Shown: positions 44,989 to 57,131 of the stretch, one piece after another
How the letters are laid out: each line of letters begins with the position of its first letter
Position numbering within the stretch: the stretch's first letter is position 1
Source: Primulina eburnea
Lineage: Eukaryota > Streptophyta > Magnoliopsida > Lamiales > Gesneriaceae
Direction of reading: 5' to 3'
Length of the DNA stretch: 64,000 nt
Assembly (NCBI RefSeq): GCF_022965805.1
Contig: NC_133103.1
Span: 49,235,693 to 49,299,692, forward strand
Program-made: the position numbers and the translations under genes
Notes under the pieces: generated by a model
Database searches by the model: none
What the model was told of the DNA's origin: nothing
The model's input: only the letters and a program-made list of their open reading frames with translations

Positions 44989-45940
44989 TCTTAGCAAAGT
45001 CTGGAATGAAGCCTACTGAATACGGTACAGATTCTCCAAATGTCTGTTCTTGAGCAAGAAGTTGCTCATTCATCATTCTCAAATGGTCAGATAGAATGTG
45101 GATTACATTTTGATCCTGAGCAGCAGTTGGAATCATAGCATCAAAATTAGACTGAAGAGTCTTCAAAACTAATTCCAGCTTATTTCGTTTCAGCTGCTCA
45201 AGAATGAAACTTCGGCGTCTCATCGCTTCAATCACATTTTCAGTCTTGGCAAGTTCAAACACCTTCTCTTCATTCTTTACCATTTTACGGAATGCACCTT
45301 GTGTTCAGAAGAATGTGAGAGGATGGAAAACTCGAACCTTATGCCAATCATCAAAGAAAGTCATCCCTTCATTGGCAGATCTTTCAATCTCTTCCAAATG
45401 AAGATCAATACCAGTAAAAACAGATGATTTGACGCCATGAAATTGTGATTCTGCAACGAGTTTCCCTTTGCATTTATCTCAAAATGAGGCAGGCATCACG
45501 GGTCGAAAAGCAGAAGATCCTGCAAAAAATTCACGAATAACAACTCCAGACGAGGGTCTGAAGGTCGGAGAAGTAGAAGAGGTGGTAGCAGAAGTGACTG
45601 CTGGCTTAGTGACCGGAACAGATACTTGTACAGAAGATGTGGCTTCTGGAAAAACTTGTCTCAACAGGACAATGTCTAAATCAGCAATGACTGCTGTTTT
45701 CTTGATGCGAAGCACCGTGCGAGCCTTCTTCTTGCTGGGGGTGGCAGGGACAGATGCTTGTGTAGGAGCAGCAGACTCCTCAGAAACTGTTTTATCAGAA
45801 TCAGTGAAGATAACCACTTTTTTTCTTTTGATCTTCTTCCCTTGAACCTCAGTCTGAGCATCTCGAATTTCCCTTTTTAGAGCAACAAATTCTGCCACAG
45901 AAGACGGCCTCAAGGCGAGCACATTATCAGCATCGGCCAT
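44989..45940 (-). pseudogene. Unassigned ORF of the retroelement hosting F, two in-frame stops
   Basis: Reading from 45940: MADADNVLALRPSSVAEFVA, a basic Ser/Thr/Pro/Val-rich middle (KKIKRKKVVIF, SATTSSTSPTFRPSSGVVIR), TGA near 45465, then LVAESQFHGVKSSVFTGIDL, a second TGA near 45305, then MVKNEEKVFELAKTENVIEA and SYSVGFIPDFAK-like text up to the insertion of F. The start follows a primer site and LTR within 100 bp, where gag would be expected, but no gag, protease or RT motif is seen. I do not recognise the family. It may belong to a non-autonomous retroelement with a plant-specific ORF. Both stops would suit CGA-to-TGA or TGG-to-TGA changes. Confidence 0.55.
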
Positions 45941-46013
45941 TGTCACATACGAAGCGTCCTGTTCAGTAGTGAAAGGAAAACCATCATCCTTAAGCAGCAA
46001 TTCAATGAGCCAA

Positions 46014-46028
46014 AGCTCTGATACCAAA
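46014..46028 (-). other. Primer binding site (initiator Met-tRNA type)
   Basis: On the minus strand TTTGGTATCAGAGCT directly follows the LTR end ...GTGGATACATATCA. It sets the orientation of the element that hosts F. Confidence 0.75.
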
Positions 46029-46800
46029 TGATATGTATCCACGTACGTAAGAATAGCAAACACGATTAATTTAGAATCGCGCCCTCAATTCAATAACAAA
46101 CAAGGAATCGTTGTTGTGTCTCAATCTTTTGATTCAAATACGACGTGATTTTCACCCCTAAACTACGCGGTTTAGTAACAAAGAATCACAATGAAACAAT
46201 TGAAAACCAAACAAACCTTCAAAGAACCCGTCCTTGACAATCTGTATGAAATCAACCGTAAAACGCCACAAAGTAAAACTTTGATAAGTTTGATTTGGTT
46301 ACAAAGCAAAAGCCTTGAAAAGCTTGAGAGAAAAATTCTCAAAAGTTTGATAAACTCACTAATAATATCTGAATTGTGTCCCAAAATTTCGTCCAATATG
46401 TTTACATATAATCAAAGATACCAAATCTAGTTACCAAAATAATGAAAACCCTAAATTAGGAAAAATATGCGCCGCGCGCATATGCACGCCCCAACTCGCG
46501 CATATGCGCGAAAGTCTCTGCCTGTGTCGCGCATATACGTGTTGTATTTCGCGCATGTGCGCGAGACTCTCTGCCTGTACGCTGCATAATTTCCCCTCGT
46601 GCGCATATGCGCGTATGCGCGCACTAGTTCCGCGCATATGTGCGAATGTCTCTGTTCAACACTTTGGTGGCGCACCTTGTCTTCGCGCATGTGCGCGAGG
46701 TCTTCTATCCAAATTTGTGCTTTGCTTCGCGTGGATGCTTGAATAGTATTCATATAAATCCAAAACTTACTCCCATGCATCACGCACCCTTCAGCATTCT
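46029..46800 (-). repeat. 5' LTR of the retroelement hosting F
   Basis: The 3' end (plus-strand start TGATATGTATCCACG) is fixed by the primer site. The other end is unclear and may lie anywhere from about 46740 to 47045. It contains a CpG-rich block (46465-46740) of GCGCATATGCGC-like palindromes alternating with GTCTCTGCCTG. The ORFs over this block on both strands are composition effects. Confidence 0.5.
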
Positions 46801-46825
46801 GTACCTCGTTCGTACATCCTTCTTC

Positions 46826-46980
46826 TTTGCTCATAAGCCCATGCAATGCTTCTTTGAACCTCTTCAATCGTCCCCTCGTGATTGGTCCCTCTGGAAACTC
46901 TAAAGGATCCCATGCTTTCCTTGGGGCTTGACCAACTGTGTTCGCATCATCCGACCCGAACGAAACACCAATTAGGTTCT
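46826..46980 (-). pseudogene. Gypsy polyprotein C-terminal tail remnant
   Basis: The minus-strand reading NLIGVSFGSDDANTVG...DPLEFPEGPITRGRLKRFKE, ALHGLMSK has the GPxTRxRxKxFKEAL ending typical of some gypsy polyproteins. No upstream pol is attached, so this is a stray fragment or part of the neighbouring LTR element. Confidence 0.4.
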
Positions 46981-47045
46981 GAGCACAACACACAACATAC
47001 CTAAACGTAGCAGTGATCACCCGGCGGTTCCCAAAAAATCCTGCA

Positions 47046-47821
47046 ACCAATAAACCTCAAGAAAACATGAAGACCACATTTTGTTAACAACACAGTTTGA
47101 GCAATCACACGATAATGATCATAACTCACACGTCTCTTATCCGAAAATTACGAATTTAATGTCAAATCAAAGGTATCAAAAAGTACTACGTTTTATATGT
47201 TTAATGTTTTTCCAAAAAAACGACTGAAAATTTTTAAGATTTGAAATGACAGCAGATTTTATTTTTGATATCTAAAACTGTTCAAAAATCATTCAAACAT
47301 CATCACTCAAACTTTGCATAACATAAACGGATTTTTACACACAATATGCATCAAAATATTTACTATGACAAGATCGATGCAGAAAAATGAAAGATTATAC
47401 ATGCCTTAATGATTTATGCTCACGAAACGACGAATATCTAAGAGAGTAGGTGCGAGAACCGATCTGGGAACCAATTAACATGCTAAATAAAATTCTAATC
47501 ACCCATTAACTTACTAGAACCCCTAATTTAAAATAAAATGCACAAGTATCAAATTTTCAAGATTTAAAATCCCCAACTAATCAAATTAGTATTTTTGAAA
47601 AGCTTAAATAGTCACCGGTCTCTTTTCCCGATCCCGTATCGAATATTCGCCTGAAACATAAAACTCAAGAAAATTTTTTAACGTGCATCACATAAACATT
47701 TAATAATTTAAAATAATGCAAATCATAAATCATGCATCCTTAAAATCATTTTAAAAAACAATAAATAATTTAACAATTTCATAAATGTATGGGTTTACAT
47801 GTACTGATTTTGGGATCTACA
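47046..47821 (-). repeat. Chromovirus-type LTR fragment, minus strand
   Basis: On the minus strand it begins TGTAGATCCCAAAATCAG, interrupting the copia RNase H reading at 47822, and runs left as AT-rich non-coding DNA of LTR character. The left limit is only approximate. Confidence 0.4.
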
Positions 47822-50800
47822 TGATTCATCCATAAAAGTTGTGAGCAACAACTTCCGGCTGCCACATATTCAGATTCAGCATTTGAAAGTGATACACCAA
47901 TTTGTTTCCGACTATATCATGAAAATAAATTATTTTCAAGGTAGAAACATCCTCCTATTGTGATCTTCCTATCATCTAAATCTTCAACCCAATCGGCATC
48001 TGAAAAGCCTACCAGGTTGGTATTAGTTCCTTGGATGTATGTACCATAGTCTATGTTTATAATTTCAGCTATGTATCGTAGAATATGCTTCACAACTTTT
48101 AGATGTGAGATTTTAGGATTTGATTGGTAACGGACACACAAACAGACTCTAAACATTTTGTCAGGGTGACTAGCAGTCAAATACAAGAGGATTCCTATGA
48201 TGCGCAGTATAAGGTGTTGTCAACATTTTCGAAAACATCATCCTTGCAAAATTTCTCACTACAGCCTATAGGTGTTCTAATGTGTTTAGCATTTTCATTA
48301 CAAATTTCTGAATCAAATTATTTGCATATTTACTTTGGCACAGAAAAATACCATCATGCATTGGTTTAATTTGCAGGTCGAGAAAAAAAATTAACTCACA
48401 AACCATGCTCATTGCAAAGGTAGAGGACATACACTCAACAAAATTATCAGCATGTTTTTGAGAAGATGCACAAAAAATGATGTCATCCACATAAACTTGT
48501 CATATGAGAATTTCACCTTTAGACTTTTAAATAAAAAAAGTTTTTTTCTACTTTACCTCTTTTGAAGCCAATTTCGAGTAAATACTCGGTCAGTCTACCG
48601 TACCATGCTCGTGGTGCTTACTTCAATCCATAGAGAGCATTTTTCAACTCACAAACATGATCCAAGTGATGTGCATCTTCGAATCCCCTTAGGTTGTCTA
48701 ACATATACTTCTTCACACAAAACGACATTTAAGAAGGCACTTTTGACATTTATTTGATAAATTTTTATCTTCATATAGCATGCAATGACTAGTACTAGTC
48801 GGACTGACTCAATACGGGCTACAGGAGCAAAAGTCCCATCAAAGTCAACCCCTTCTACCTGTGTATACCCTTGAGCAACCAGCCTTGTTTTGTTTCAAAT
48901 GATGTTCCCTGACTCATCAGTTTTATTTTTAAAAATGTAATTTGTGCCAATTATGTAACCATTGTCAGAAGGTGGAACTAAGTACCACAGATCATTTCGA
49001 ACAAACTGCTGAAGCTCATCATGCATCGCATTTGTCCAAAACTCATCTTCTAATGCTTCATCCACATTTTTGGGTTCAAATTGAGATAGAAAAAAGGAAT
49101 GTCTAACCTGGGAGTACATGGAACTCATGTATAGTAACCTTACCATCTTGCGGTAGTCAACTTTTTCTTTATTTCGAGTTTGAATCTCTCTATGCACATT
49201 TCCAATGATTTGATATGATGAATGATTTTTCTGAATTTTGTTTGGAATATTTATTCCATCATTGAATGCATCATCATCCCTTTGCTACTCATCCTCGGGC
49301 TCAATCACTTCATGATCACGTGTTGTGCCTAGTGTTGCAACATGTGAGGCAACATCTGGATTTTCCAGTGAGATGAAAATTTCCAGCAGGTCATTAATGT
49401 TATCTTCGACAATTTTATTTTTCAGATCTGCATGATCATCAAACAAAACATTAATAGACTTCATAATAGTCCTAGTTCTATGATTAAACATTCGATAAGC
49501 AGGACTATTAATGGCATATCCAAGGAATAAACATTTATATCTTTTTGAGGCAAATTGTGCTAGGTGATCTCTATTATTCAAAACATAGCACACACAACCA
49601 GAAACATGAAAATATTTGATATTTGGTTTCTTTCTCATGATTATCTCATAGGATGCTATTGTCTTCCGCTTTTTAAATACACACGGTTTGTTATGTGACA
49701 AGCAGTGTTTAAGGCCTCGGTCCATAAACTTTTTGAGATGTTCTTCAAGCTTAGCATCACCCTAGCCAATTTTTGAGGTGTTCTATTCTTACGTTCGGCT
49801 ATGCCGTTTTGTTGTGGAGTTTTTGGAGCAGAAAATTCATGCGATATTCCTTTCCTATTAAAAAAAGATGAGAATAGAGAGTTTTCAAATTCCTTACCAT
49901 GATCAGTCCTGATTTTCCCTACTTTTAAATTATGGAGATTAATAATTCTTGTAACTAAATGTTTAAATGCATCAAAGGTATCTGACTATTTTCTAATAAA
50001 ATTTATCCATGAAAATCGTGAAATTTATCTAAACACACAAAGGAATATTTTTTTACCTCCAAAACTTTCAACTTCTATAGGACCCATAAGGTCCATGTGT
50101 AGAAATTCAAGACAGCGTATTGTCCCGAAGTGTGATAACACGGGAAGTTAGTTTACCTTTCTGACAATCTCCACACACTTATGGTATATCTGATGACAAG
50201 TTAGGCATATCTCTCACGGCATCATACTTACTCAGATTCTTCTAGGTTTTGAAATTGTCATGCCCCAAATTTTGATGCCAGAGGTCCTGTTAACTGACCT
50301 TTGCATGTTTGCATGTAAGTTCTTCTCCTAATTGATAGCAGTTATCCGGAGATCTCGTTCATGTCATCACGCAAATATTAGCATCATCAAAAACTTCACA
50401 TGTATGTTTATTAAACTTAACATGTAAATTGTCATCACACAATTGGCTAATGCTGATTAAACTCGAATGTATTCCATCGACATGTAGCACATTGTGGAGC
50501 TTCGGTAGTCCTTTAACATTCGGTGTTCCTTTTCCTACAATCCTTCCTTTTGCTCCCCTCCATAACTTACTCTTCCGCCCTTTTGTTCAACGTAGTCTGT
50601 GAGATGTTCAAGTGAACCTGTAATGTGGCGTGAGCTTCCATTGTCAAAGTACCAGTGACATGCAGTATGAGTTTTTAACGATGTGTATATAACATTGCAG
50701 TTAATTTTTACCTTTGGTATTCAAATTTTTCTTACTGTAGGTCAATTGTTGGAGGTGTTGAAAGACGTGTTGGGCAACACTCTGGACAATATCCGATTAG

Positions 50801-52565
50801 CTTTGTTGTTTATGCAGTCATATTTGAGTTTGAAGCGGTATGATCTGATATGTCCATTCTTAAAGCAGTAATGACAAACATACCTTTGTTTCCTTGACTT
50901 CTGCTTATGAGCATCAGTTTTTCTTTTTTATGGAGATTTCTTAGTCATGAAAATAGCTTGCAGCTGTTTCGATGTATCAACTTTTTCATTCACAAAACAG
51001 CTTTTTTTATGATTCTCCAACTTCAAAGATACTGTTTTTGAAACCTAATCCATCCTCATCATCTTTTCCCATCATAAGTATGGAATCCAGCTTAGATGTA
51101 TTCCAGTTGAACTTGGTAAGCATTTCTGTTGTCTTATTAAGCTCTTCTTTGGTTTCACACAATTCTAAATCCTTCTTGCTCAGATCACTTCGAGTTTAGC
51201 AACTATGGACTTCAGCTCTGAGTTTTCCTTTGTGAGAGTTGTGTTTGATTTTTTTCTTTTAATTCAATCAGCATACGACTCTTCATAAAATTTTTGCACA
51301 CTCTTTAAAGTGATTTCTTTAACATCAGCTTAGACATATTCATCTGTTCTCAGAGTTTCAGAAGTTATTGAGTTGAGGCAGAATGATTTTGAATAGGTGT
51401 TGCGACCAGGTGTGGTAACACCTAAGGCAACACCTAATGGATTCACTTGTAACAAATGTTTTTATTCCAGAAGTGCAGTCAAGGAGGTTTGTTTATCTTC
51501 TTCATTGGATTATTCCTCCTCATCAGATTCCTCATCATTCAGAAAAACATTAAGTCCTTTATTTTTGCGGGATCTTTTTGCACATTTGCTGGCATAATGT
51601 CCAAAGCCGTGACATTTTCTGCATTGCGCATAGTCATACCTTTTCGAATTAAGCTAGTTCTTTCCTTCATTTCTTGGCCGAAACTGTCCTTGGCCAGGAG
51701 ACTTCTGTGTTTTGTCAGGAGCAGTAATGCTGGGGAATTTGTATGGCTTTCCTGTTTTGTTTTTGTCTCTAATTCTCTTCAAATAGTCTTCAAACTTCTT
51801 CGTGATGTAGGAGATAGAGTCCTCACAGATATCCGACTCATTCACTTCTTGTGACAGTTGAAGAAGATCATTACATGAGTCATTTGATACCTGGAAAGTG
51901 ATCGTTTTACCTTTGTACTTCTTCTACATGTCCATGTTCATCACGAAGGTGCGGAGTGAGCTTATCAGATCTACCAGTGTAATTAGAGTTGTATCCTTTG
52001 CTTCATCAATTGCACAAATTTTGATATTAAATCGTTTAGGCAAAGATCTGAGAACTTTGCTTACTAGACGTTCATTGGATATGGGATCACCTAGACTGAA
52101 TGCTTCATTGTCAATCTCCCTAAGGCGTCGATCATACTCAACGATTGTTTCGGTTTCTTCCATTCTCAGATTCTCGAAATTTGATGTCAGCATTCTCAAC
52201 TTTGTTTTCCTTACACTTTCAGAGCTTCACAATGCTTCTGAAGGATTTCCTAGGCATCCTTAGCTGATACACAATTTGTAATTAGGCTGAACATATTGAG
52301 ATCGATTGAGGTGAAAATAACATTTAAGGCCTTCGAATTGTGGTTCGAGATCTGCATTGCCTCAGCAATCCACTCATTTTCAGGCTTTATCAAGATGTCA
52401 CCATCTTTGTTTATTCTCTTCGGTGGTCTCCATCCGCTGACAACACTTTTCCACGCTTATTCATCTATGAATTTAATATATATTCTGATTTTGACCTTCC
52501 ACAGACTGTAATTGGATCCACCCAAAATAGGTGGTCGAATTGTTGCGTTAGCGAGTGACGTGTCC
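47822..52565 (-). pseudogene. Copia gag-pol, minus strand, heavily decayed
   Basis: Pieces in element order: gag (LNMFSLITNCVSA near 52290; NFENLRMEETETIVEYDRRL and KVLRSLPKRFNIKI, 52199-51924), knuckle CRKCHGFGHYASKC (about 51610), integrase (about 50250-49735), integrase C-terminus (FHVSGCVCYVLNNRDHLAQF and YKCLFLGYAINSPAYR, 49725-49285), RT start (ALEDEFWTNAMHDELQQFVR, 49197-48895), RT catalytic end (MDDIIFCASS, 48490), and RNase H (GFSDADWVEDLDDRK and SESEYVAAGSCCSQLL, to 47822). Many stops and frameshifts; it is truncated by the LTR at 47821. The large gag linker suggests the SIRE/Maximus side of copia, but that is tentative. Confidence 0.88.
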
Positions 52566-52621
52566 ATCAAAAAGACATGTTAAACAAATTAATCAGGATC
52601 AACAATTAGTATATCAAGAGA

Positions 52622-52635
52622 CCACTCTGATACCA
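52622..52635 (-). other. Primer binding site of minus-strand copia
   Basis: TGGTATCAGAGTGG on the minus strand, two bases after the LTR end. It matches the usual initiator Met-tRNA priming site. Confidence 0.8.
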
Positions 52636-52637
52636 CT

Positions 52638-53520
52638 TGTGGGATATTGGGTATATTTTGTTTAACATCAGTTATAAAAGTGTACGAGATTTTGTGTGTA
52701 TCGGATTTAAATCTTGTTCCAAATGTTATAACACTTGGCACAACATGCAGCGGAATAATAAAACACAAATATATAACCCAAACTCAAATAACTAGGAATT
52801 AATTGTGCACAAGTATAAATACTTGTGCGATGCCTCAGGGTAAAATAATCACTAGAAAACACTTTTCAGTTTACAAAGACCAATCACTAGTGAATTTAAT
52901 GAAAATCAATTTTCTCAACCCTTTGAGAAACTAAACTGCTTTCTAAAATAACTAACACCACTAAAACGTAATCAAGAAAGCAAAAACACGGTGCCAGAAA
53001 TTGGAATAGTAAAACACGATCTTCAGCCAACACCTTCACGCGTGTTATCTATAGATGCCTCCAACAATCATGGAAACACGTGAGACAATACTCTTTAACA
53101 CAACAATGTCCTTGTGAATAGTTTTTCTCTGAATTTCAAAACGTGCAAAAGTGCACCAGTAAGCAGCCACGAAAACTTCCAAGCGAAGAGTAAACAACAG
53201 AATTGTCGAAGAGCCGAAGAAGTATTTTCCTTAGCTTGCTTCTCTTATTTATAGTTTCCTCATCTCCTAGGGTTTATCTTCAAAAAAGAAATGTACAAGA
53301 TATAGACATTAAGAGTTTTATTAGAAGCAAAATCTTTTTAAATCAATAATAACATATCATAAATATCCTATCTCGAAAGGAAAAACCCTTTATCGATAAG
53401 GAAATTATATTTTAGAGAAAAATGATTTAAAGGAATAAATTATATCTTAGAATCCAAGATTATTTTTTCTTTCAAAGCCTATATAAACTTATCGTATGTG
53501 CTTACATATATCTTACATCG
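52638..53520 (-). repeat. 5' LTR of minus-strand copia
   Basis: The 3' end is fixed by the primer site (plus-strand TGTGGGATATTGGG). The right limit near 53520 is approximate. A diverged relative lies in the opposite orientation at 54050-55050 plus 63603-63938. Confidence 0.6.
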
Positions 53521-53589
53521 AGTCGTTTTGAAGCAATGATATTTGTGCCTTTTATTTTTATTATTTAAATTTTATATTGGAATTGTTTT

Positions 53590-54025
53590 TGGGTAAAAGG
53601 AGTGGTATACCGTACCGTACTATATCGAAACTTGTATACCATATACTATACCGAAAATTATGGTACAAGAAATTTTATTCCGATTGGTATGTATAACTAA
53701 CATACTGATTATATCGAAATTGTACGGTGTACCGAGATTTCGGTACGGTATCGGTATATACCGTTTTATACCGAAAAAATCCTTATATTTTTAAAAAATT
53801 AAAATTTATTGTTTAAAAATATTATATATTTTAAATTTTTATATATTGTTTCGATATTACGGTATATACCAAAATTTTTAAATTTTTTATCGTCACCGTA
53901 TTGAAAAATTATGTATCATTATATATCGTAACGGAATCTTTGGCATACTGAAAATTCGGTAAATTTGGTATTTTTCTATATGGAAATCTCGGTATACTGA
54001 AATTCAATATTTTTCCACCCCGAGG
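53590..54025. mobile_element. hAT-like MITE with GGTATACCG subterminal repeats
   Basis: About 430 bp dense in CGGTATA / TATACCG words in both orientations, between the ends GGAGTGGTATACCG and, on the other strand, GGGGTGGAAAAATATTG. It has no coding capacity. Degenerate inverted ends and subterminal repeats suit a small hAT derivative. Confidence 0.45.
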
Positions 54026-54049
54026 TAACATAAATAAATGTATTTGTAT

Positions 54050-55050
54050 TGTGTCAAGGATATTTTTTTTATGAGAAAGAGAATGAAATGTGTGTTCGGA
54101 AAGAATAGTTTAAAATAATTTTATCATTGAAATGATAGTAAAAAGATTTTAATAAATAGTAAAAAAAATGTTCTCGGTTTCTAAAATATAATTTATTCCT
54201 TGAAATAATTTTTTTCTTAAATATTTTTTCCTTATTCATAAAATTGTGTGAAATATTTAATTAAGGGTTTTTCATTTCTAGATATTTGATAATTATGATA
54301 AGAATTTTATGATAAGGTGTTGGATGCAATAATTGTTCCTGCTGGAAGAGCGATCGAACCATGGTGCTTGAGCTGCTGTGCGGTTTAAAAGATTTGAGTT
54401 GCATCATTACTATTAGCTATAGTTTTTGGTAAAGCGGTAAACACTCGGTCTTACAATTGGTATCAGAGCCAATGTCATAGGTTTGATTCATATTGATTGC
54501 AAGAAGTGCAATTATTGGGAGGGAGATTGTTGGGTGCAATAATTGTCCCTGCTGGAAGAGCGATCAAACCATGGTATTTGTGCTGTTGTGCGGTTTAAAA
54601 GATTTGAATTGCACCAATACTGCTGTTGTGCGGTTTAAAAGATTTGAATTGCACTAATACTACTTGCTATAGCTTTTGGTAAAGCGGTAACACTCGGTCC
54701 TACATATGATATTATAGTTTAAAAATAATTTATTTCTAATAAAACTCTTGTTTCTATGTTTTGTATGATTCTTTTTGGATATAAACCTTATGAGAGAAGG
54801 AAGCTAAAATAAGATAAGTAAGCTAAGGAAAAAGGTTTCTTACTTTCGAATTTCCGGCCGGTGATTTAACTTTTGGTGGCTGCGTACTTTTGCACGCCGT
54901 GAGCTTCAGATAAAAATAATTCACAAAAACGTTGTTATTTTGAAAAGTGTAGTTTTACGTGTTTCCGTGATTGTTGGATACATTTTCATATAACTTGCGT
55001 AAAAGTGTTAACTGAATATGGTGTTTTTATTACTCCAGTTTTCGGTACTG
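54050..55050 (+). repeat. Plus-strand copia LTR, left part, with TRIM insertion
   Basis: Read on the minus strand it parallels 52638-53460 (shared AGAGTTTTATTAGAA, AGGAATAAATTATAT and CCTTAGCTTACTT-type blocks). The TRIM interrupts it at 54318-54704, and chromovirus G cuts it at 55050. The rest is at 63603-63938. The left limit is approximate. Confidence 0.6.
54318..54704 (+). mobile_element. TRIM (miniature LTR retrotransposon)
   Basis: Two short LTRs, 54318-54455 (138 bp) and 54528-54704 (177 bp), both begin TGTTGG(A/G)TGCAATAATTG and end ACTCGGTC(T/C)TACA. Between them are the primer site TGGTATCAGAGCC at 54458-54470, about 50 bp of spacer and the purine tract GGGAGGGAGA. The 3' LTR is longer because GTTGTGCGGTTTAAAAG and its neighbours are duplicated. 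TATGA occurs at 54308-54312 and 54705-54709, a possible target duplication with five extra bases on the left. No coding capacity. Confidence 0.88.
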
Positions 55051-56305
55051 TGTGAGAACCTGAAATTCCAGCCGTTGCAGCAGATAGCATAATATCAGCA
55101 GCAACTCATATTTCAGAAGATGGCATTTTCCAGCAGACCAAAATCCAGCAGATTAGATTCCAGCAGTGGCAGCAGATAGCATAATATCAGCAGCAACTCA
55201 TATTTCAGAAGATGGCATTTTCCAGCAGACCAAAATCCAGCAGATTAGAATCCAGCAGCAGAAAAGCGAATTCCAGCAGACAGTTACTGATTCAGCTTGA
55301 ACTTGTAACTGAAGCATTTAACGTGAAATAAAGAGTGCTAATGTCAGATTATGGCCTTAATGGGGAGGCCAACAGTCAGAATTTCACCTATAAATAGCAC
55401 CCTCAAACATCTGAATTGGTTTACCAAATTCTTGAGTTATCACTTGAAATTAGAGCTAAGAGAGTGCATTTTCGAAGCTGTAAAATCCAGTAGCAGGGCA
55501 AGCAGATTTCCAGACCCCAACCGAAATTCTTTAAGCAAGTTACTGTAAGTGGGCTTATGTATAAATATCTTGAAAACCGTTTGATGATTTCTGATTTAAA
55601 GCAAAGTATATTCTTGAATCCTATTATTTGATTTCGAAGCACTGAAACTTAGTGAACTAATGGTAGGAATATATATTCTGAACATTACTGATTACTGATT
55701 ACTGATTACTGATTACTGGCCTCACCCCTTAGAGGAGAGAACATATAGGGGACTGATATCAGTTTAGCCATGAAATTCACGAATGTGCTCAGTGCTTACT
55801 TGTTAAACTTCTGATTTCTGATTATTGAATACTGAATACTGATTTCTGAATACCGAATACTGATTTCCGTTATGAAAATAAGAATACTGTATATTTTCGA
55901 ATTACTGTTTCTGTATGATAATGATTTCGAAAACTGGGAGTTATTCCCGCCCCTGCTTACAGAGTGACAATCATATCACTCACCCACCAAACTCATCTCA
56001 GATAAGAGTACTGAAGAAATGTTAGAAGAGGAAGAGCAGATCCAGTTCTGGGGCTGGTGAAGAAGACTGTTATTATCAGTTTTAAACTATATTTTCCGCT
56101 GCCTCTGTAGAAGCAATGTTTCTGTCTGTTTTACATTTCCGCTGTAAAACATTAATTATTCGAGTTTGTATCAGACATTGAAATATTCAGTATTTATGAA
56201 TAAAAGACTGGCTTTCTGAATTTCGTACTTCTGAGGCTTGTTGTTTTCGAATGTAAATTTGAGAACAACGCCGGTGTCAACCAACCCCCGTCCCGGGGCG
56301 TGACA
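55051..56305 (+). repeat. 5' LTR of chromovirus G
   Basis: From TGTGAGAACCTGAAATTCC to CCGGGGCGTGACA. A unit of about 90 bp rich in CAGCAG is duplicated in tandem (about 55070-55256). ATTACTG is repeated in tandem near 55686-55717. TATA box CTATAAATAG at 55388-55397. Confidence 0.93.
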
Positions 56306-56311
56306 TTGAAG

Positions 56312-56323
56312 TGGTATCAGAGC
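56312..56323 (+). other. Primer binding site of chromovirus G
   Basis: TGGTATCAGAGC six bases after the LTR, complementary to the initiator Met-tRNA 3' end. Confidence 0.88.
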
Positions 56324-57131
56324 GAAACCGGGTTTCATAATTTGGGGAGGAGGAACTAGAAATAATAAGTTCTTATAGACTTCTGAGAATAAGTTTTGAA
56401 GGTTACTGAAATAGACTACTGAAAATAAGCTACTGTAAAAAAAAAAATATCAGTAGGCCAAAACCAGTAGACGAAACAGTAGGATAAGACCAGTAGTCTG
56501 AAACCAGAACCAGTAGAAGGAAACCAGTAGATCTGAATGCAGAAGACTGGGTCAGTAGACTTGGAATGCAGCAGACAATGCTGGAAAAGTAGCAGACTGG
56601 ATGCAGTAGCATCAGAATTGCAGTAGCAAGTGAATTCCAGTAGGCGCATGCAGTAGACTTCGCAAAATGGCATGGAAGTTGAGGTGTTTTTCGCGCAAAC
56701 TTCAAACGGCCATAACTTTTGATCCAGGAGGAATTTTTACTATTAAAAGTAGGCGTTGGAAAGCTCTCGACGAGGAGAACCTAACCTAGAACCACTTATC
56801 AATATAGCACCGCCGACGAACACCAAAATCCATCGTTTAGATAGTGATATCATCATTTCTGTAAAATTTTCCAAAAATTTGCAACTTTGAGGAATTTTCA
56901 TTTCCAATTGGCTTAGTATTTTTACACCATACTTGGCACCATTCATGTTCTTGATGTCAAGGATTTTTAGTAAATTTTTCACGTAATTCTGAGACCGAAA
57001 ATTTTTGGGCTATTTCTTCTGTTAATTGTATAGGCATACTGATTCTGTTCATTCCAGTAATTGTATATAGTTCGACTTGTATTCTTGATATCGTTCCTGA
57101 ACCTTTACCCTTATGTTTTTGGATGTAGGAT
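56324..57131 (+). other. Long leader of chromovirus G
   Basis: About 0.8 kb with no credible gene, CAGTAG-rich at 56440-56660. CCAGTAGAC-type words repeat many times, so the stretch is low in complexity. Confidence 0.6.

Noticed and set aside
46451..46746. ORFs on both strands rich in Ala, Arg and Cys
   Set aside because: Same cause: GCGCATATGCGC-type block in an LTR.
55685..55718. Tandem ATTACTG repeats, considered as an array
   Set aside because: Simple slippage in the chromovirus LTR, present in both LTRs. No spacer structure, so not CRISPR-like.
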